64,000 nucleotides of DNA. Origin: Nitrospirales bacterium. Its GTDB lineage: Bacteria > Nitrospirota > Nitrospiria > Nitrospirales > UBA8639. Both the position numbers and the translations under genes were made by a program. Of the stretch, positions 1 to 8,488 are shown one piece after another; position 1 is the stretch's first letter, and each line of letters starts with the position of its first letter. Location: assembly GCA_020027205.1 (NCBI GenBank), contig JAHRAQ010000001.1:1-64000 (forward strand). The letters are read 5' to 3'. The notes beneath the pieces were generated by a model, which was given only the letters and a program-made list of their open reading frames with translations, searched no databases and was not told the DNA's origin.

Positions 1-1058
1 GCATAGCCGATTACCTAGCAAACTGAAACATAACGCACCCCCTTCCATCAAATCATTCGTTCCGCCAAGTAGCACTAGCATAGCCGATTACCTAGCAAAC
101 TGAAACTTTAGGATAAACGCAATGCCGGTTAGTTGCCCATCGGTAGCACTAGCATAGCCGATTACCTAGCAAACTGAAACTTACGAGGGCTGCGTAGAAT
201 GGACGCCGCTGTTCGGTAGCACTAGCATAGCCGATTACCTAGCAAACTGAAACAAGGTGCGTCCGTCGGTGGTTTCCACGGTCCATGTAGCACTAGCATA
301 GCCGATTACCTAGCAAACTGAAACACTCATTCTTCCCATTCCGACACACCACATAGTCACCGTAGCACTAGCATAGCCGATTACCTAGCAAACTGAAACT
401 GTCTCGCTCCTTCTGTGCAAATGCGTCCTTTTCGGTAGCACTAGCATAGCCGATTACCTAGCAAACTGAAACTTCACGCGCGGCGGCGGCGGGCGGCAAC
501 TTGGCAGTAGCACTAGCATAGCCGATTACCTAGCAAACTGAAACAGGATCTGGTTGATGGTCTTCAGTCGCTTGTCGTGATCCGTAGCACTAGCATAGCC
601 GATTACCTAGCAAACTGAAACAGGTGCGCTGCATGCGGCGGAGGTCAACGCGGCGGCGTAGCACTAGCATAGCCGATTACCTAGCAAACTGAAACCACTT
701 TCCTGCTAACACACACCGCCGTCGCCATGGTAGCACTAGCATAGCCGATTACCTAGCAAACTGAAACTTGAATTGCAGGAAGAGGACCCCGCGCGGGCGG
801 AGTAGCACTAGCATAGCCGATTACCTAGCAAACTGAAACCAGACACGCGCTCACTGACCGCCACGCTGGACGAACAGTAGCACTAGCATAGCCGATTACC
901 TAGCAAACTGAAACGAATGATCGGCGTTGAGGAATTGATGCTGTTGGGTAGCACTAGCATAGCCGATTACCTAGCAAACTGAAACTGCTGTGTGGGCGCG
1001 CACCTCGCACACATTCTGCGGTAGCACTAGCATAGCCGATTACCTAGCAAACTGAAAC
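1..1058 (+). CRISPR. CRISPR array, trailer-side part (14 full repeats, one cut by the window edge)
   Basis: A 38-nt repeat starting GTAGCACTAG and ending GCAAACTGAAAC occurs identically at 69, 143, 216, 287, 362, 435, 507, 584, 658, 730, 802, 877, 948 and 1021; positions 1-29 are the end of an earlier copy. Spacers are 33-39 nt and all different. The ACTGAAAC end resembles the 8-nt crRNA handle typical of type I and III repeats, so transcription is probably on the plus strand. Repeats decay only at the right end (see 1091-1200), which also places the leader and any cas genes to the left, outside the window. No cas gene is visible here, so the subtype is open. Confidence 0.97.
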
Positions 1059-1090
1059 GTGCAAACGACCGCGGCAAGACCGGCGGCGCG

Positions 1091-1200
1091 GTAACACTAG
1101 ATTGGCCAATCACTGGATTCCGGCTTTCGCCGGAATGACGTATTGGGGTGTCATTGATCGGGGAACACCGGTATGGCCGATTCTGTGGCAAACTGAATTC
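1091..1200 (+). repeat. Degenerate terminal CRISPR repeats separated by a REP-like palindrome
   Basis: After the last spacer, position 1091 begins GTAACACTAG, the first ten repeat bases with one change, and similarity fades by about 1115. A second eroded copy lies at about 1163-1200, with GCCGATT and GCAAACTGAA at the repeat spacing. Between them, at 1115-1140, is a hairpin sequence (GGATTCCGGC, TTTC, GCCGGAATGACG) of the kind dispersed elsewhere in the window. I read this as an old trailer end altered by a REP-like sequence. Confidence 0.65.
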
Positions 1201-1388
1201 TTAAACCAAGGTGATCTTGGCTTCTTGACCTTCGAGAACAGTCCCGTATTCTTGGAATAACCATCTCACGGCCACCCAACTGAGTTGCAAATGTTCACGC
1301 GCTTCTTTTATGGTGACATGGTGCCGCGTGACGGCAACGGCTAGGCAGCCCACACATCGCGTGACCGGGGGTTACTGAAAGGATCATC

Positions 1389-2480
1389 ATGATTTTAGCC
1401 GGGGACATTGGCGGCACCAAAACGTATCTTGCGCTGTTTGACTGGCGCGAGGCGCGCGTGGAACCGGTCCGCGAGGAGCGGTTTCTGAATGCGGATTTTG
1501 ATTCGCTTGAGGAAATCCTCGAAGAGTTTTTACGCGCGGGCGCGGGCAAGGGCAACGCGGACAACGCATCCGGCGAGACCGGGGCGGAGACCGGCACGGA
1601 AACCGGCGCAACATCCGACGCCGCCGCCGATGCGGACGTCGACATTTCCCCATCCATGCCGCTGCGGGCGGCCTGTTTCGGCGTGGCCGGCCCCGTGATC
1701 GACAACCGGTGCCGCGCCACCAATCTCCCGTGGACCATCGACGGTCACGCGCTGACGGAGACGTTGAACACGTCCCGCGTGCGGGTGATCAACGACGTGG
1801 AAGCCGCGGCTTACGGCGTGCTGGTCTTGAATCCCGACGAAATCGAAATGATCCAGGGCGCGCCGCAGAACACGGGCACCAAGGTTTTAGTCGCGCCGGG
1901 CACCGGCCTGGGGGAGGCCATGCTCTACTGGGACGGGACGCAGCATCACGCCGTGCCGTCGGAAGGCGGCCATGCCAGTTTTGCGCCGACGAGCGATTTG
2001 GCCATCGACCTTTTGCGGTATCTTCGCACGAGTTTTCTGCACGTGAGTTTCGACCGCGTCCTCTCCGGCAGCGGGCTTCATGCCATTTATGAATTCCTGC
2101 GCGACACGCACAAAAACGAACCGACGTGGTTTGCCGAACGTCTGCCCACCGGCGACCCGCCGGCGCTTATTGCGGAAGCCGGGCTGGCCGGCAAGCCGGA
2201 TATTTGTGTGCAGGCGTTGGATTTGTTTGTGTCGATTCTGGCCGCGGAAGCCGGGAACTGCGCCCTGAACACGCTGGCGCACGGAGGCGTCTACCTCGGC
2301 GGCGGCATCACGCCGAAAATTATCGAGAAAATCCGCGACCCCAACTGGACGCAGATGTTCATCGCCAAGGGCCGCTACAAACGGCTCCTGTCCACCATTC
2401 CCGTCGCGGTCATCCTGAACGACAAAGCCGCCCTCCTCGGCGCGGCGTCCGTGGCCGCGAGCGCGGACACGTTGTCGTAA
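1389..2480 (+). CDS. glk: Glucokinase, Glk family
   Basis: Cytoplasmic ATP-dependent phosphorylation of glucose to glucose 6-phosphate. The protein (363 aa) opens with the phosphate-binding motif GDIGGTKT at residues 5-12. It carries FGVAGPV near residue 100, the NDVEAAAYG stretch, the APGTGLGEA nucleotide-site motif and a late GGVYLGGGI segment, the normal order for Glk. Residues 54-88 are a low-complexity Gly/Thr/Ala/Asp insertion that a typical Glk of about 320 aa lacks. AGGATC precedes the ATG. rpiA follows after 7 bp, suggesting a small sugar-phosphate operon. Confidence 0.9.
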   Translation: MILAGDIGGTKTYLALFDWREARVEPVREERFLNADFDSLEEILEEFLRAGAGKGNADNASGETGAETGTETGATSDAAADADVDISPSMPLRAACFGVAGPVIDNRCRATNLPWTIDGHALTETLNTSRVRVINDVEAAAYGVLVLNPDEIEMIQGAPQNTGTKVLVAPGTGLGEAMLYWDGTQHHAVPSEGGHASFAPTSDLAIDLLRYLRTSFLHVSFDRVLSGSGLHAIYEFLRDTHKNEPTWFAERLPTGDPPALIAEAGLAGKPDICVQALDLFVSILAAEAGNCALNTLAHGGVYLGGGITPKIIEKIRDPNWTQMFIAKGRYKRLLSTIPVAVILNDKAALLGAASVAASADTLS

Positions 2481-2487
2481 ACCATCC

Positions 2488-3213
2488 ATGTCGAGTTCCG
2501 CATCCGGTCACGACCCCAGGGCCGACACTTCGCAGGACGCCGGCAAACGCGCGGCGGGCGAGGCCGCCGTGGACTGGGTTCGTGACGGCGCGCGCGTGGG
2601 ACTGGGAACCGGATCCACCGTCAAATATTTTCTGCTCGCGCTCGGCGCGCGCGTGAAAGACGGCCTCCGCGTGCAGGGCGTTCCCACGTCGCATGACACG
2701 GCCGAACTGGCCCGGCAACTGCGGATTCCCCTGCTGCCGGAACACGAACTGTGGACGCTGGACGTGGCCGTCGACGGCGCCGATGAAATTGATCCCCGAC
2801 TGGACGCGATCAAGGGCGGCGGCGGCGCGCTGCTGCGGGAAAAAATCGTGGCCGCCGCCGCGCGCACGTTCATCGTGCTGGTGGATCACACCAAATGCGT
2901 GCCGGCGCTGGGCGCTTCCATGCCGCTGCCCGTGGAAGTGACGCCGTTTGGATGGCCCAATACCGCCAAACTTCTGCGGGCGTTCGGCGACGAACCGGCC
3001 CTCCGCACCCGGCAGGGAAAGGTGTTTGAGACCGACGGGGGAAATTATATTCTCGATCTGCCGGTGCGGGCGATTGACGATCCCGCGCGTCTGGAAGCGC
3101 AGATCAATCTCATTCCCGGCGTCGTCGAAAACGGCCTGTTCGTGAACCGCGCTTCCACCGTCATCATCGGCGCCCCCGGCGGCGTGCAAATTAAACACCG
3201 CGCAGCACCCTGA
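2488..3213 (+). CDS. rpiA: Ribose-5-phosphate isomerase A
   Basis: Interconverts ribose 5-phosphate and ribulose 5-phosphate in the non-oxidative pentose phosphate pathway. Visible family motifs are GLGTGSTV near residue 36, VDGADEID near 92 with the catalytic aspartates, and KGGGGALLREKIVA near 106 with the catalytic lysine and glutamate. Length (241 aa) is slightly above the usual 220-230 because of a polar N-terminal extension. An internal start would remove it, but no better Shine-Dalgarno was found. It sits 7 bp after glk. Confidence 0.95.
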   Translation: MSSSASGHDPRADTSQDAGKRAAGEAAVDWVRDGARVGLGTGSTVKYFLLALGARVKDGLRVQGVPTSHDTAELARQLRIPLLPEHELWTLDVAVDGADEIDPRLDAIKGGGGALLREKIVAAAARTFIVLVDHTKCVPALGASMPLPVEVTPFGWPNTAKLLRAFGDEPALRTRQGKVFETDGGNYILDLPVRAIDDPARLEAQINLIPGVVENGLFVNRASTVIIGAPGGVQIKHRAAP

Positions 3214-3257
3214 TTCGCGCTGGCGCGCGGGCAGGTACCGTCTCTTTTTTTTCCTTC

Positions 3258-3649
3258 ATTCCGCGCCGCCAATGCCCCCTCCGTCATTCTGCACCGCCTT
3301 CGGAGCATTTGCCCCCTCCGTCATTCCCCCGCCCCTCCCTCCGTCATTCCCGCCTCCTTTCTCCGTCGTCCCCGCCCCCTCCGTCATTCCCGACATCCTT
3401 AATCGGGAATCCATCTTTCAGTTATTTTTCCCTTCCGCATCCCAGACAGGAAAGAAACAGCAAGATGGATTCCCGACTACTAACGTCGGGAATGACGGAG
3501 AGAGAGGACGGGAATGACGGAAGGAGAAGGCGGGAATGATGGAAGGGGGAAGGAATGACGAAGAACGTCACGCCGCTTTGCGTGTCCCGTCCGGGCGTGG
3601 TAGGGTTTCGAGGGATTCATCATTCCCGGCGGCGGGGATGACGGAGGCC
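3258..3649. repeat. Gene-free stretch with REPIN-like inverted repeat (3380-3499)
   Basis: The gap between rpiA and the tRNA holds a left arm (CCGTCATTCCCGAC, loop, ATCGGGAATCCATC) at 3381-3414 and its inverted partner (GATGGATTCCCGAC, loop, GTCGGGAATGACGG) at 3464-3498. Each arm is itself a hairpin, and together they form a larger one. Loose CCGTCATTCC copies lie at 3290-3360, with CCTTCGGAGCATTTGCC near 3297, a fragment of the second palindrome described at 18089. No credible gene was seen. Confidence 0.85.
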
Positions 3650-3727
3650 GGTCCCATCGTCTAGTCTGGCCCAGGACGGCACCCTCTCAAGGTGCAGACA
3701 CGGGTTCGAATCCCGTTGGGACCACCA
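3650..3727 (+). tRNA. tRNA-Glu (anticodon CTC)
   Basis: The acceptor stem GGTCCCA pairs with TGGGACC (3717-3723), followed by discriminator A and an encoded CCA. The D-arm region GTCTAG...CCAGGAC is characteristic of bacterial tRNA-Glu. The anticodon stem GCACC/GGTGC encloses the loop CTCTCAA, giving anticodon CTC. The T arm CGGGTTCGAATCCCG is canonical. The gene lies directly downstream of a GATGACGG repeat fragment and 160 bp upstream of the deoxyhypusine synthase homologue. Confidence 0.95.
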
Positions 3728-3886
3728 ACCTTCCACCATGATCCGTGATTACCGCATGACGGCGTTGCGCTTCTCCCATGTCCGGTCTGTTGAATCCGCC
3801 GGACGGCCAGCCTCCGGTGCGCCGCGCTCGTCCTGTGTCACGCCGGCGCCGCCGGCGCGGCGACCACGCCGAAGACGGGAGGCCGC

Positions 3887-5023
3887 ATGACGCGCACCTT
3901 TCATGACGGCGCCGACGACGGGCTGGAGGCGCTGGAATCTCTCGATCCGGCGCGCATTCATTCCTTCTCCGATCTGCTGACCGCGATGCAGAAAACCGCG
4001 TTCGGTGGCCGGCGGCTCGGGGACGCCTTTGCCGTGCTCAACACCATGATCGCGGACCCGGACTGTGTTGTGGTGATGACGCTGTCCGGCGCCATGACCA
4101 TCGCCAAAATGGGCAAGGTCATTTGCACCATGCTGGACCGGGGGATGGTGCAGGCCGTGGTCTCGACCGGCGCGCTGATCGCCCATGGCATGAGCGAAGC
4201 CGTCGGGCAAACTCATTACAAACATCACCCGTCCATGAAGGACGCCGACCTGTTTGCCAAAGGCTACAACCGGGTCTATGACACCCTCGAAATGGAATTG
4301 AATCTGAATCATGTCGAGCAGGTCGTCTCGACGACGTTGAAGCGTCTCCGGCCCGGCGACCCGTTCTCGTCGGCACTCCTGACGCGGGAACTCGGCCGGA
4401 CGCTGCACGACCAGTTTCCGGGGCCGGGCATTCTCAAAAGCGCGTTCCTGAAACAGGTGCCGGTCTACATCCCCGCCTTTACGGATTCCGAACTGGGCCT
4501 GGACACCGCCATCTGGTCCATGCAATCCCGCACGCCCGCGTCCCCGGACGCCGCGCCCGCGCCCGCGCCGGGTGACGACCAGGCGGCATGGGCGGGATTG
4601 CAACAACATCTCCCCGCGTTCAACCCCTTTCTCGATCTCAACAGTTACACCCACACCGTCCTGGGCGCGAAACGGCTGGGGGTCTTTACCATCGGCGGCG
4701 GCGTCCCGCGCAACTGGGCGCAACAGGTGCCGCCGTACATCGAGATTCTGAATCTGCGCATGGGCACCACGCTCACGCCGCCCCGGTTCCACTACGGCGT
4801 CCGCATTTGCCCGGAGCCGGATTACTGGGGCGGCTTGAGCGGATGCACGTATCAGGAAGGCGTGTCCTGGGGAAAGTTTGTGCCCCCCGAAGAAGGGGGA
4901 CGTTTCGCGGAAGTCTTGAGCGACGCGACCATGGTCTGGCCCCTGTTGCTGATGGCCCTGCTCGAACACCCGCCGTCGCCCACAGGTCAGACCGGCGACG
5001 CCGGGACGCCACGGCGCGGTTGA
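3887..5023 (+). CDS. Deoxyhypusine synthase-family protein (candidate polyamine synthase)
   Basis: 378 aa of the deoxyhypusine synthase fold, an NAD-dependent aminobutyl transferase. Bacteria lack the hypusine substrate eIF5A, and bacterial members are thought to make polyamines such as homospermidine. The NAD-site region (LSGAMTIAKMGK, near residue 65) and STGALIAHG are clear. The catalytic-lysine motif is present as GVSWGKF near residue 325. A short Ala/Pro-rich insertion (APAPAPGDD) sits near residue 223. An arginine decarboxylase gene lies 2.9 kb downstream, which fits a polyamine role. The exact product cannot be read from sequence. Confidence 0.88.
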   Translation: MTRTFHDGADDGLEALESLDPARIHSFSDLLTAMQKTAFGGRRLGDAFAVLNTMIADPDCVVVMTLSGAMTIAKMGKVICTMLDRGMVQAVVSTGALIAHGMSEAVGQTHYKHHPSMKDADLFAKGYNRVYDTLEMELNLNHVEQVVSTTLKRLRPGDPFSSALLTRELGRTLHDQFPGPGILKSAFLKQVPVYIPAFTDSELGLDTAIWSMQSRTPASPDAAPAPAPGDDQAAWAGLQQHLPAFNPFLDLNSYTHTVLGAKRLGVFTIGGGVPRNWAQQVPPYIEILNLRMGTTLTPPRFHYGVRICPEPDYWGGLSGCTYQEGVSWGKFVPPEEGGRFAEVLSDATMVWPLLLMALLEHPPSPTGQTGDAGTPRRG

Positions 5024-5081
5024 CAGCATGACTCGGCCGCTTCCACTATTCAGCCGCGCGTTTTCTCGACGGAGATCGACG

Positions 5082-5870
5082 ATGACCACCGCTTCGACAA
5101 CGGGGCGCAGACCCCTCACCCGCTCCGGAACCTCGCACGGGCGTCGGCACGGCGCGGGCGTCCTGGCGATTGCGCTACTGGCCCTGCTCGCGTGGCCCGC
5201 CGACGCCCGCGACCCCTTTGCCGTCGCCGGCGACGACAGCCGTACCCGCGGCCATCGTCAGGCGCCGCTGACCCTGTTGGAGTATTCCGATTTTACATGC
5301 GGCTATTGCGAAAAGTTTTTTCTGGAAACCTGGCCCAAACTGTTTTCCGAATACGTCCAACCCGGAACACTGCGCCTGGTGTATCGTGATTTTCCACGCG
5401 CCCCCGGCGGGCCGAGCATGGACACCGCACAGGCGGCGCGATGCGCGGGAGAGCAGGGACAATACTGGGCGATGCACGACCGTCTCTTCACCAGCCGGGA
5501 CAAGTTTTCGCGCGCGCAACTGCGGCAACAGGCCACCGCGTTGCGGCTTGATGTGCCGAGATTCACCGCCTGCCTTGAACACGCGGGCGACACCGGGGAC
5601 ATTATGGCCGACCGGGTCGAAGCCAACAGCCTTGGATTCCGCGGCACGCCGGGGTTTGTGTTGTACGTGACGGAGAACCCCCGCGAAGCCGTCGCGATTC
5701 CCGGCGCGTTTCCCTACGAAACATTCAAGGAAGAAATCGACAAGTTGCTCAAGACGACGGCGCCCCCCGCGTCCCCGGCGTCCCCGGCAGCCCCCGCGCC
5801 CGCCGCCGACCCCGTGTCGAACTCATCCTCATCCGCTCCGGCTCCCACGTCCGCGCGTCCGCCTGTCTGA
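5082..5870 (+). CDS. Periplasmic DsbA-like thiol-disulfide protein
   Basis: A thioredoxin-fold protein with an N-terminal signal segment (GVLAIALLALLAWPADA) and the active-site motif CGYC in SDFTCGYCEKF. A cis-proline loop, RGTPGFVL, lies near the C-terminal third, as in DsbA/DsbG-like oxidoreductases of the thioredoxin_4 class. The C-terminal 40 residues are a Pro/Ala/Ser-rich tail with no recognisable fold. I chose 5082 because CGGAG lies at the right distance. An ATG at 5028 would add 18 residues and abut the previous stop. Probably redox-active in the periplasm; substrate unknown. Confidence 0.85.
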   Translation: MTTASTTGRRPLTRSGTSHGRRHGAGVLAIALLALLAWPADARDPFAVAGDDSRTRGHRQAPLTLLEYSDFTCGYCEKFFLETWPKLFSEYVQPGTLRLVYRDFPRAPGGPSMDTAQAARCAGEQGQYWAMHDRLFTSRDKFSRAQLRQQATALRLDVPRFTACLEHAGDTGDIMADRVEANSLGFRGTPGFVLYVTENPREAVAIPGAFPYETFKEEIDKLLKTTAPPASPASPAAPAPAADPVSNSSSSAPAPTSARPPV

Positions 5871-5879
5871 CCCGCCCCC

Positions 5880-7316
5880 GTGACCTCCGTGGCGTCCCCG
5901 TCTCCCCTGCTTCTCGGTTCCGAATGGCGCGAAACCCCGGCGCGCCAATCCGTCGTCAACCCGTTCACCGGCGAGATCATTGCCGACGTCTGTCTGGCCC
6001 GCCCCGAAGAGATCGAAGAAGCCGTCACCGTCAGCCTGCGCGACGCGCCCCAACTCGCCCGCACCGCCGCCCATGCCCGCGCCGCGGCCCTGCACCACGT
6101 CGCCGACAGACTGAAGGCGCACCGGGCGGACTTTGCCGACACCATCCGCCTGGAAGCGGGCAAGCCCATCGCCGACGCCGAACGCGAAGTGGACCGGGCC
6201 ATTCACACGTTTTCCCTCGCGGGCGAGGAGGCCACACGGCGGCAGGGCGAAGTCATTCCGATGGATCTCACGCCGGGCATGGAGCACCATCACGGCCTGT
6301 GGCAGCGCGTGCCCATCGGCCCGGTGCTCTGCATCACGCCGTTCAATTTTCCATTGAACCTGGTCGCGCACAAAGTGGCGCCGTGCCTGGCCGCGGGCAA
6401 CCCCGTTCTGTTGAAACCCGCGCCGCAAACCCCGTTGACGGCGCTTCGACTGGGAAACATTTTCCGGGAACTTGATCTGCCGAAGGGCGCCTTGAGCATT
6501 CTGCCCTGCGACAACGCCCTGGCGGAATCCATGGTCCGCGACGACCGCATCCGCGCCTTGAGTTTCACCGGCAGCGCCGCCGTCGGCTGGCGCCTGAAAA
6601 ACATCGCGGGGAAGAAACGGGTCCTGCTCGAACTGGGCGGCGCCGCCGCCGTCATCATCGAACCCGACGCCGACCTGGACCTGGCGGCCGCGCGATGCGT
6701 CACCGGCGGCTTTTCCTATGCCGGACAGACCTGCATTTCCGTCCAGCGCATCTATCTCCATGACGAGGTGTATGAGGCGTTTCTCACACGGTTCATCCCG
6801 CGTGTCGAAGCGCTCCCCGTCGGCGACCCCGCCGATGCGTCCACGGTCGTCGGGCCACTCATCAATTCGCAGGCGGCCGACCGCGTGGAAAAGATCATTC
6901 ACGACGCCGTGCGCCAGGGCGCCCGCCTGCTGACGGGAGGCACGCGGCAACGGTCGTTGATGCGCCCCGCCGTGCTGGCCGACGTCCGGCCGGACATGAC
7001 CGTCTCCTGCGAAGAAGCCTTCGGCCCGGTCGTCACCCTCTCCCGGTACCAGCGTCTCGAACAGGCGTTCGAGATGGTGAACGAGTCGGCCTATGGACTC
7101 CAGGCCGGCATTTTCACGCGGAACGTCCATTCGATTTTCCGCGCCTGGCAAACTCTGGAAGTCGGGGCGGTGCTGGCCAATGAAATCCCCACGTTCCGCG
7201 CCGACCACATGCCCTACGGCGGCGTGAAAGATTCCGGCCTGGGCCGCGAAGGCGTCAAATACGCAATCCGGGAACTCACGGAACCCAGGCTGCTGGTGCT
7301 GCACCTGCCGCCGTGA
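5880..7316 (+). CDS. NAD(P)-dependent aldehyde dehydrogenase
   Basis: Oxidises an aldehyde to a carboxylate. Family residues are present: NPVLLKPAPQTP (cofactor lysine), FTGSAAVG (nucleotide loop), LELGG (catalytic glutamate) and YAGQTC with the nucleophilic cysteine near residue 285. The 478-aa length is standard. The best-fitting start is GTG at 5880, 9 bp after the DsbA-like gene; GTG at 5889 is an alternative. Overall pattern suggests the lactaldehyde/glyceraldehyde-type branch. Being near polyamine genes it could act on an aminoaldehyde, but that is inference. Confidence 0.92.
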   Translation: MTSVASPSPLLLGSEWRETPARQSVVNPFTGEIIADVCLARPEEIEEAVTVSLRDAPQLARTAAHARAAALHHVADRLKAHRADFADTIRLEAGKPIADAEREVDRAIHTFSLAGEEATRRQGEVIPMDLTPGMEHHHGLWQRVPIGPVLCITPFNFPLNLVAHKVAPCLAAGNPVLLKPAPQTPLTALRLGNIFRELDLPKGALSILPCDNALAESMVRDDRIRALSFTGSAAVGWRLKNIAGKKRVLLELGGAAAVIIEPDADLDLAAARCVTGGFSYAGQTCISVQRIYLHDEVYEAFLTRFIPRVEALPVGDPADASTVVGPLINSQAADRVEKIIHDAVRQGARLLTGGTRQRSLMRPAVLADVRPDMTVSCEEAFGPVVTLSRYQRLEQAFEMVNESAYGLQAGIFTRNVHSIFRAWQTLEVGAVLANEIPTFRADHMPYGGVKDSGLGREGVKYAIRELTEPRLLVLHLPP

Positions 7317-7660
7317 CCGCCGCGTCGCAGCCTCCGCACACGCCGCCGGTCGACCGTCATGCCCGCAAACGACGCCGTCATTCCCGCATCGTCATTCCCG
7401 CCTTCCCCGCATCGTCATTCCCGCCTTCCCCGCACCGTCATTCCCGCACCCTCCCCTCCGTCATTCCCGACATTAGTAGTCGGGAATCCATCCTTCAGTT
7501 TCTTTTCCTTCGCCCCAACCAAGGGGAAAGACAACAACAAGATGGATTCCCGACAAAAGACGTCGGGAATGACGGAGGGGGCTTCTGTCATTCCCGATTC
7601 AAGATGCCTGCCCCCGACGTTTTCATTCGGGGGCCGGAAATGACGTAGGGAGCGCAAGCG
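7317..7660. repeat. REPIN-like element (7457-7577) with tandem CGTCATTCCCGC units
   Basis: Positions 7372-7450 carry three near-identical 23-24 bp units built on CATCGTCATTCCCGCC. The paired arms follow: TCCGTCATTCCCGAC...GTCGGGAATCCATC at 7457-7492 and GATGGATTCCCGAC...GTCGGGAATGACGG at 7541-7576. A variant palindrome (GCCCCCGAC, T-rich loop, TCGGGGGC) lies near 7609-7634. The remaining gap to 7869 shows no convincing gene; short open frames there lack ribosome-binding sites. Confidence 0.8.
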
Positions 7661-7869
7661 GGAATCCGTCCGCCGCCGGGGGCGATGAGACGGGGCGCGC
7701 AACCGACGCGCGCACATGCCTTGCGAACCGCGTCGGGATTTGTCACCATGGCGCTCGCGCCCGGACGTGAACGACCATCTCGGCGGCGGCGCGCGCCGGC
7801 GCCGCACATCGGCGCGCAAGGTCGCAACGGTCGTCGGCGCGCGTCCCGCATCGACGCGTTGGAGGAGCC

Positions 7870-8454
7870 ATGGTTCCCACCCACATGTTTCTGACCAGGG
7901 GCGTCGGCACGCATCGTGAAAAACTGGCCTCCTTCGAAGAAGCCCTGCGCAGCGCGGGCGTGGCCTACTGCAATCTGGTCGGCGTGTCGTCCATTCTCCC
8001 GCCCAACTGCAAAATCCTCCCGCGCAAACGCGGCGAAACCCTGTTGAATCCCGGCGAGATCACCTACTGCGTCATGGCCCGCAACGAAACGAACGAACGC
8101 AACCGGCTGATTTCCTCGTCCATCGGCGTGGCGATTCCCGAAGGCCGGCACAAAACCTACGGGTATCTGTCGGAACATCACGCCTACGGGGAAACCGACG
8201 AAGAGGCGGGCGAGTACACGGAAGACCTCGCGGCCCAGATGCTGGCCACGACGCTGGGCATTGCCTTTGATCCCGACATGGCCTGGAAGGAACGGGAACA
8301 GGTGTTCAAGATGGGCGGGAAAATCGTGCGGACGCAAAACATCACCCAGTCCGCCATCGGCAAATCGTCCGTGTGGACAACCGTGGTGGCCCTGGCGGTC
8401 TTCATCCCCATTGAAAACAGCCCCCCCGTGAAGAAACAACGCCCGGCCTCGTAG
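7870..8454 (+). CDS. Pyruvoyl-dependent arginine decarboxylase
   Basis: Converts arginine to agmatine, the first step of polyamine synthesis. It is a self-processing proenzyme: the serine pair in GVSSILPP, near residue 40, is the expected cleavage site that generates the pyruvoyl group. The N-terminal FLTRGVGTH and the C-terminal [12 protein letters not shown] segments are also typical. Length 194 aa fits the family, best known from archaea and scattered bacteria. ATG is at 7870 after GGAGGAGCC. It is convergent with exoA. Together with the 3887 gene it suggests an agmatine-based polyamine route. Confidence 0.93.
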   Translation: MVPTHMFLTRGVGTHREKLASFEEALRSAGVAYCNLVGVSSILPPNCKILPRKRGETLLNPGEITYCVMARNETNERNRLISSSIGVAIPEGRHKTYGYLSEHHAYGETDEEAGEYTEDLAAQMLATTLGIAFDPDMAWKEREQVFKMGGKIVRTQNITQSAIGKSSVWTTVVALAVFIPIENSPPVKKQRPAS

Positions 8455-8488
8455 TTGACCCCGGACGCCGCGCCGCGTGGACGGCAAC

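Noticed and set aside
1..1058. Spacer matches to genes in this window
   Set aside because: No spacer was recognised in the window by eye, but a proper search on both strands was not possible, so self-targeting is neither claimed nor excluded.
3749..5119. Long minus-strand frame (456 codons) opposite the deoxyhypusine synthase-like gene
   Set aside because: It is Arg/Gly/His-rich and mirrors the GC-rich coding strand; the plus-strand gene carries family motifs. The same applies to the minus-strand frames 5829-7304 and 18592-20547 and the plus-strand frames 14437-16191 and 38877-40898.
7685..7894. Short plus-strand frames before the arginine decarboxylase
   Set aside because: No ribosome-binding site and an Arg/Ala/Pro-rich translation typical of non-coding GC-rich sequence.
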